64,000 bases of DNA. Origin: Daldinia sp. FL1419. Its lineage: Eukaryota; Ascomycota; Sordariomycetes; Xylariales; Hypoxylaceae. The DNA is taken from NCBI GenBank assembly GCA_025201765.1, contig MU623399.1, positions 124,001-188,000 of the forward strand, read 5' to 3'. The notes below the pieces were generated by a model, which worked only from the letters and a program-made list of their open reading frames with translations, was not told the DNA's origin and did not search any database. Position numbers and translations under genes: made by a program. Shown in pieces: positions 57,858 through 64,000 of the stretch; the first letter of the stretch is position 1, and each line of letters begins with the position of its first letter.

Positions 57858-58948
57858 GATAGCTAATCCGCTTTAGTTACCTAGGTAGATAGGCAAGTAG
57901 TAGTGTAACCAGGGAAGAATGCTTAGGGGATATAAATATTAGGTATAAATACTTTTAGATTCTGAGGCTTGCTTGAGCTATGGACTAGCGAAGCTCCTAT
58001 TGCAATTTCAACGAAAACTCGACCTTTACGGAGTTCCCATATGAGAATGAGAATAGTATTCCGATATGCTCTAGTATTGTTTCAAATGACCCCATTTGCC
58101 ACATCGGTATCGTTCTAGTTGAACCGAATAAATATTCCTATGGTTACGAGTGTGATAGGTAATTCCAATGACACGGCAATGAACCGGTATGAGGGACTGC
58201 GTTCAGACACCCTGAGTATTGTGGGACGTAAATTCTAACACATTTCGATTATTGACACCCTTAAAGTATAAGTAAAGCCGTAATATAGTTACCTAGACTA
58301 TCATACTAGAAATTTAGTACTGTATGCAGTGTCAGCTTCGGATATAACAGGTACACAACAACGTTTACGGTTCTCATTACGATATACGCGTCGGCACACA
58401 AAGGCGCTCAAACAGTCTGGTAACGTCTTGGACAAATTCCAAAGTAGAATACGTAGGTAGGTACCTAAGGTAGGTAGGTGATTAACAAATTCGAATTGTA
58501 GTCCCTCCACTAGTAGATTAACAGAGGAATAGCCTACTAACATAGTCGTTGTTGACAAAGTTGTTGTATAGCAAAGCTTCAACTCACTCTCGGTGCCGAC
58601 ATGCATGCAGGTAATACTCATATCCTTATGTTGGAGTGGAGATCGTAGAGCAGCGAGCTGACATGTTGGAGTAGCATAAGCAAACTAATGGTTCGAGATG
58701 ACCTATCGTGGTATATTCACCGGCTTATTTATGATGAGCAATGCATCTAACATACTCGGGTAGGAGATACATAATGGGGGGTGGTATATAGGTGGTTTAT
58801 ATCACGAAAATGCAGCTTGGCATCTCACTTTAAATGCACGGCATGCATAGTGCCATAGTCAGTCTCCTAGCTTGCGCGGTTCTTATCTCGGATATAGCGG
58901 GATCTTTTCGCGTGCAACTAGAAAGTTATACTACCTGGTAAAAATTAA

Positions 58949-59035
58949 CTCCGAATCGGGGAATCGAACCCCGGGCTTGACGGATCATTGGAGAGTAATG
59001 AGAGCGTCAAATGTTAGCCACTACACCAATTCGGA
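58949..59035 (-). tRNA. tRNA-Glu (CTC) with short intron
   Basis: On the minus strand the 7-bp acceptor stem is TCCGAAT/ATTCGGA with G as discriminator base. The D-arm region TGTAGTGGCTAACA is as in eukaryotic tRNA-Glu. The anticodon stem is TGACG/CGTCA and the T arm is CGGGG-TTCGATT-CCCCG. The anticodon loop starts CT-CTC-A, giving anticodon CTC. Between position 37 and 38 there are 15 extra nucleotides, the canonical place of nuclear tRNA introns, so the mature length is 72 nt. Confidence 0.92.
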
Positions 59036-61200
59036 TTTGTGTTCGAATGCTCAGATGAGCTATTCGTAGGGAGGATGAAAATTGGAAAAATATTTTACAA
59101 TATATCTGATTGTCTAGTTTTGTTAGCGTGGCCCTGAATCTACCTACTTTAGCCGCATCGCTTGAAGAGGCTTGAGTGGCTTGAGAGGCTGAAGTTTCCC
59201 TAAATCGAGAAAATAAAGTGGAGAGAGCTAAATAGAAGAATCGGGTCTAGATCGGCGGCTAAAAATGTGGAGTCCTTAAAGATTACCAAAGCTACATAGC
59301 ATCCTAACGTAGGTACATAGTAACTAACCTACACAGCTACAACAAAGTCTACACGGGGACGATCCTGTTACATTCCTAACCCTGCTCTGTTGGTTAGGCC
59401 GTCAGGCGTATAGCTACATCATTGAGGAAAAGATAGCCCCAAAGGAGTACTCGTCGATCTCTCTCAAGATAAAACTCACCCATCCTGGATTTCCGATAGG
59501 TTATGCCTAGGTATAGGAGTCGAGTATACATGGCACGTCAAGCCCGACAATCCCGCTAACGCATCTTTCCCATCCTCTTATCACTCCTACCCCAAGGTCA
59601 AGTTGTAAGTAAGGACTAGCCGGGAACAGGGATAGATCGACAAGATGTTGATAAGAAGCAGTTAGTGACTACCTATGCTAGGGGTTAAAAGGTTAAGCGT
59701 TGACAATTTACTACGTAATACCTACTATGCATACGGTCACTGCACAGTAGCGAAACTACTGCTCCTGACATTCACTCTACGTGTGACCTCGTCCAATGGC
59801 CTGGGCCAGCGAGATTTGCGTTTACGCTCACCTAACTGTTAGTTCGTAGCCCGGTGACTAGGGGGATAATCATCGTTCATGGCGCAATCCCCCTCTGCAT
59901 GCCCTCCTCATGGTGAGCCCTTCTCTGAGTTCGTCTAATTCAGTTCTACGAACATAACTCTAGCCTTCTATGTATAATGGCTGTTTTACAGTATCATAAC
60001 TACTGTAAGAAGCCTAGACATTCAGCAGACTTATATTGCCTTGGCACGGTATCTAGTAATAAACATGGTTTTCTGGTAAGTCCAGAGAGCCCTGTTTCAG
60101 TAACATCCATTCTTTGATGAATTCTATGAATTCTATTCATTTTGGACCTGATACCTAGTTGGGTACCTAGTGTACCTATTGTTGCTGTTATCCCCAAAGG
60201 GTTTGCATTTCTTGCGCGTCTTTGGGAGTAAAGTCAGAGTCGACATGTCGAAGATGTAACTGGGATCAAATGAACAGTTTCGAAACGCCATGGATAATGA
60301 CGCCAACGTTGACGACCGGTTCACTTTTATATCGACTATCTTCAATAGGAGGAAAAGAAAGGATCATCATTCTAAAAGTCTACCCAATAAAGCCCTACTA
60401 ACTCACTTACTATGCTGAGATGTGCTCCCCAAATCATTTACCGCGGTCGAGCCTATGCAAAACAGGGCAGGACCCTAAGTCATCCTTCGGTTTAGAGTAA
60501 CTAGACAGTCAAGGGCGTGTTGAAATAGCTCTTACTGAATGTGTTAAGACGGTTAAACATACCTAGATGCTTACCTGTGTATCTTACGAAAAACGATCAA
60601 AGCCACTCGAGTAGAAAAGATTTGAAGTTTAGATTTGTGCCATTCCTCGTCTTGTAGACTACTACCTATATATACACGACCTAATGGCCATATCTACACC
60701 GTTCGCTTCGTTAATATCGAATATTATCGTGTTTAATGTCGTTTCAGCCGCCAATCAGGTTACCACAAGTACCATCCCTATCGGAATTCCTGGACACCCG
60801 TGAAGGCCGGCACTCAGACCGCTAGGTCACGTAGGATTTTTTTCAACCGCGAAAGACAAACTAAGCACTCCCCACCAACAATGCACAAAATAGAAATATC
60901 TTACGACTGGATGCGAAAAGAACCAAATGCTAAGACTCCATTCCATGCCGTGTCATGACCTTTTCCATGGGATAAATGGAAAGGCGTATTAAGCTCCATC
61001 GTTCTAGCCGAATAAGGGTTAAAAATGGGTATCGTCGCACCGCGAATGCTGTAGAAAAGACAGTCCAAAAATTAAAAGTTGGATCGAAATATGTCATATT
61101 TCCAGTTGTAAATGATCGACTAGTAAGCACAGCTTAGAGAACTGCGGAGCATCAGGGTAAGGCTGCCCCCAATGGCAGAAATGAGCAGATCTGAGGCGAG
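59036..61200. other. 2.2-kb spacer without a recognisable gene
   Basis: All frames are short and without motifs. It contains the tRNA upstream region and the 3' flank of dbf4. Nothing else could be supported. Confidence 0.5.
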
Positions 61201-63380
61201 CTAATAGACTTCCTCGTATTCTTGGAGAGAAGGAGCCCACGATGAGAAAGATTTGCGCTTAGGCACACGTTGAAGCTGAACAAGGAGATCATCCAAATCA
61301 ACCCAATTTCGATCATCTTCGGCAAATTTGCGATGCTTTTTGGACAGGATATGCTATATGAACTGTTAGTATCAAATATGAGGGGGTGCTTAGAAAGGGG
61401 ATACGTACTTCGTCGAAATCATTATATTTCTCTGCGCAATTCTCACAGTAACCCGGTTTGAGCTCGCTCTTCCTTGGTTGGGCCACCTCTCGCTTTTCTA
61501 CGCGCGGGACGGCCTTAGGCTTGGATACTTCTTGGGAGTCTTTGTCGGTCGCATTCTCGTCAACCAAATCAAGCTTTCGACTTGACGTACGACTCATAGA
61601 GAAACTTCGTTTGATGGGAACCTCATCTCGCACATTGGCCTCAGTATTTCGGCGAGAACTCAAATCCTGTGAAGTCACGGTGCTGTTGCGCTTCAGGACT
61701 TGACGCTGGAGACCGTGAACCTCCTTGCTGAGGCCGGTTATGAGACCGGGTGTTGTTGCGGTGGAAGATATCATTTGTGATCGGATCGCGGACGTCACGT
61801 TTGAAGGTTGAACTCCAGACGCAACCGGCTCGCCACCAAACAGGCGGCTAGCAGCGCGGCCGGTAAACGCGTTGGAATGAGAATCTGCAGCTTGGCCGAT
61901 GGGCAATCTGGATGAGTTGGACAGGTCCATGGAGGTAACACTAGAACCACGATAATGGCTACTTTCCATCTCGCCTAAGGATCGCTTTCCAGTTACGGGT
62001 TTCGGGGGCTCCATCTTGAAAGATTGTGGGGCGGGCTTAGTTTCAGCGACGGCTCTGGTCACTTGAACTTTCGGCTTGGGTTCGGGTCGAGGATCTCTCG
62101 GCTCATGCTCGTTAATAAAGGGACACCGTCCTAATGCGGCAGTGCGGAATTGGGGCCAATCCCCCTTCCATTTCTCGGCGACCTTCTTGTATTCTCTGAC
62201 CATAATAGGCTTTTGCTTTTCATCGACGTCGTAGACATATATATACGGACCCTTGAAGTAATGTAGTTCCTGACCATTCACGGTTGGATCTCGGTCGGAC
62301 GGTCCGTTGACTCGCTCATTGTGGAGCAGATGTAATAGGTTCCGGTCCTCGATCGTCCGGGATTCGGGCTCTCTCGTTTTGCGGGCCCCGTGTGCTATCT
62401 CTACACTAATATATGGATCTGTCTCGAGGAGCAAGGCCATCATTCGTTGTAACTTTTCCAGAGACCATATCTTTTTCCCCATCTCTCTAGCCCGTAGTAG
62501 GACATCCGTGCTACGCTTCGGCTGATTTAAAGAGCCGACTTGAGTGTGGGTTGGCATGCGGTGTGTTCGAGTATCTCGATCAAAAGTTCTCCGCTTTGTG
62601 GAGGCTTCGGATAGCCGGGTCAATAAAGAGGGGTTAATAGTCTTGACCTCTTCTTGTTCCTGCTCCTGGTCTTGTTCTTGCTCTCGTATGTGTTCTTGCT
62701 GCTTTTCAGTATTCGTTGTATCTTCATCTTGACGGCTTACAGTCTTTTCGGAAGGGATAGGCCGAGTCGTAACGACGTGCGTAATATCAATAGAAAAAAA
62801 AGCTGCTTCGCGCTGTATAGATATCGTAAGCTAAGCGAGATATTTAATATAAAACAATAGAACTACTTACAGCACCTAGAGCAGCTATTTGTTTTGTAAG
62901 CTTCTTATGGGCGTCGTTGGGAACCTTCTCGAAGTAGAAAACAAGCTTGGGGAATCTAGCTCGATGATGCTGCTGCCATATTCTAATATCTTCAACATCC
63001 TTCTCAGTATATCCGAGTGAAGCGGGCGCCTGTTGCTGAGAACGTTGATGGTGGGAATGACCAGCTCTCTCCCTAGCCAACTTGGTCTCGTAAGTATTGG
63101 CATTGCGACGAATCTGTATGGGGATCTGGCTCTTAGAAACTCGCTGCTGTTGAGTCGAGACTAAGCGCTGAGTGCCGCTTTCGACGATTTGCTTCTTAGC
63201 TGGAGGTGGTTGGCCATATTGCTCTTCCCTTTGTATCTGAGCTGCGGTACGTTTTTGTTTGGCGAGAGCGGCACTACGCAGAGGGGAATTAACCACATTC
63301 TGGTTTGTAGACAAAGGAATTCGTCTACTAGACATGACGGATTGAGGTACGGAAGTCGTGGATAAAGATATGGCTGCCAT
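61201..63380 (-). CDS. dbf4: Dbf4-type regulatory subunit of Cdc7 kinase (DDK)
   Basis: It activates the Cdc7/Hsk1 kinase that fires replication origins in S phase. Three exons, complement(61201-61353, 61409-62812, 62871-63380), give 688 residues. Motif N (BRCT-like) lies at about residues 125-205: KDVEDIRIWQQHHRARFPKL, KKLTKQIAALGA, then across the intron FFSIDITHVVTTRPIP. Motif M is KGPYIYVYDVDEKQKPIMVR. Motif C is a CCHH zinc finger, Cys626 and Cys629 in GYCENC and His639 and His645 in HILSKKHRKFA, completed only after splicing, followed by WVDLDDLL. The linkers are basic and disordered. An EQEQDQEQEQEE run follows motif N. The first Met is taken at 63380; Met16 is an alternative. Confidence 0.95.
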
Positions 63381-64000
63381 ATAAATATCGACTATTCAAT
63401 GCTGGAAGTTTTGACAAAGGTCAAAGATATATGCAGGTCAGAATAGTATTGACCAATGAAGAACGAATATTGTTATTATGGTGGTGGTCCGGGTTTGACC
63501 TTGGGGTCAAGAAGCGATAAAAGGTGGAATAATGTCCCAAAAATAATAAAAAGCCGACTCGCGCTTCCTTTTGATTTCCCAAAGAAAGTCTTTCTTCTTT
63601 AGTTAGGCCTAAGGTGTTCCGGTATGAGGTATATTTTAAGTCCGATACCTTAGAGGTAAGTGAGTTTGGCACGCGACGGGATCGTGGCACAACACGTTTG
63701 GATTTGGAGGCCAAAACACGACAGATATTTCGACGTCAGGAGATCATTGAGGCTAATTGAAAAAAGTTAATAATGTTAGGAAACTCCGTGACTTGAGTGA
63801 CGCGAAATGGGCCTCGTAATCCTGCGTGAAAAGGCTTCGAAGACAAGTCCCAAGTTGGAAAGCTTTGGCTGGTAGTGGGCAATTTCGTAGGTGAAATTCA
63901 AGTCCCAAGCTTTTTGAGGCGTGACTGGTAATTCCGCGCTAGCACTAACAATTTACGAATCAACAACAAGGGCTGCGCACGGCCCATTTGACATCACTAT
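63381..64000. other. Upstream flank of dbf4 to window end
   Basis: A 97-codon minus-strand frame at 63421-63714 (basic N-terminus, His/Asn-rich end) lies directly upstream of dbf4 and could be a small gene or part of its leader, but shows no motif. CAAGTCCCAAG occurs twice (about 63845 and 63900). The rest is unassigned. Confidence 0.4.

Larger units (their letters stand above)
57627..58948. other. Spacer between methyltransferase and tRNA
   Basis: Holds the methyltransferase promoter, the (TACC)n microsatellite and a further GTAGGTAGGTACCTAAGGTAGG cluster near 58453-58478. A 106-codon minus-strand frame at 58301-58621 has no motif and was not called. Confidence 0.5.

Noticed and set aside
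58301..58621. 106-codon minus-strand frame near the tRNA
   Set aside because: No motif, and part of it lies over TACC-type repeats.

Overview
The window is nuclear DNA of a filamentous ascomycete (Pezizomycotina, most likely a Sordariomycete). The evidence is short GT..AG introns of about 45-110 nt with CTAAC/CTGAC-like branch sites, fungal orthologues throughout (Enp2, Med13/Ssn2, Tfb2, Dbf4, Atg12, PanB, bL33m), and one transposon converted to about 85% A+T by transition mutations, the signature of repeat-induced point mutation (RIP). No operons, CRISPR arrays or phage genes were seen. Most gene models below were built by joining open frames across introns and checking phase and family motifs by eye.

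Layout. 1-555: 5' part of a flavin-nucleotide-binding protein gene running off the left edge. 969-6395: a dead LTR element with two 151-bp LTRs and a perfect 5-bp target duplication. 6.9-17 kb: mitochondrial ribosomal protein bL33m, a 1274-residue coiled-coil protein, a small single-pass membrane protein and the ribosome-biogenesis factor Enp2. 17.5-22.1 kb: Mediator subunit 13, divergent from enp2.

22.9-36 kb is the accessory part. It holds a Baeyer-Villiger-type flavin monooxygenase, a short-chain dehydrogenase, a divergent SNF2-type ATPase, a copper amine oxidase (7 exons, including a 12-nt microexon and a GC-AG intron), a bZIP-like transcription factor and the remains of an F-box-like gene.

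37.8-50.8 kb: TFIIH subunit Tfb2, a disordered polyQ/polyP protein, a TANGO2/NRDE protein, a disordered Ser/Arg/Pro-rich gene whose frame is interrupted by one TAG, a small Gly-rich LEA-like protein and a 2-oxoglutarate/Fe(II) oxygenase. 52.0-53.2 kb: a decayed phenol-hydroxylase-type FAD monooxygenase. 53.9-57.6 kb: PanB (pantothenate synthesis), Atg12 (autophagy) and an O-methyltransferase. 58.9 kb: an intron-containing tRNA-Glu(CTC). 61.2-63.4 kb: Dbf4, the activator of Cdc7 kinase.

Housekeeping genes therefore alternate with oxidoreductase or secondary-metabolism-type genes, but there is no polyketide or peptide synthase, so a biosynthetic cluster is not claimed. Spacers are long and carry many copies of a palindromic AGGTACCT/(TACC)n motif. 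I did not find a clearly new multi-gene system. The best leads are the TAG-interrupted gene, the divergent SNF2 protein, the microexon plus GC-AG splicing in the amine oxidase, and the well-bounded RIP-degraded element.
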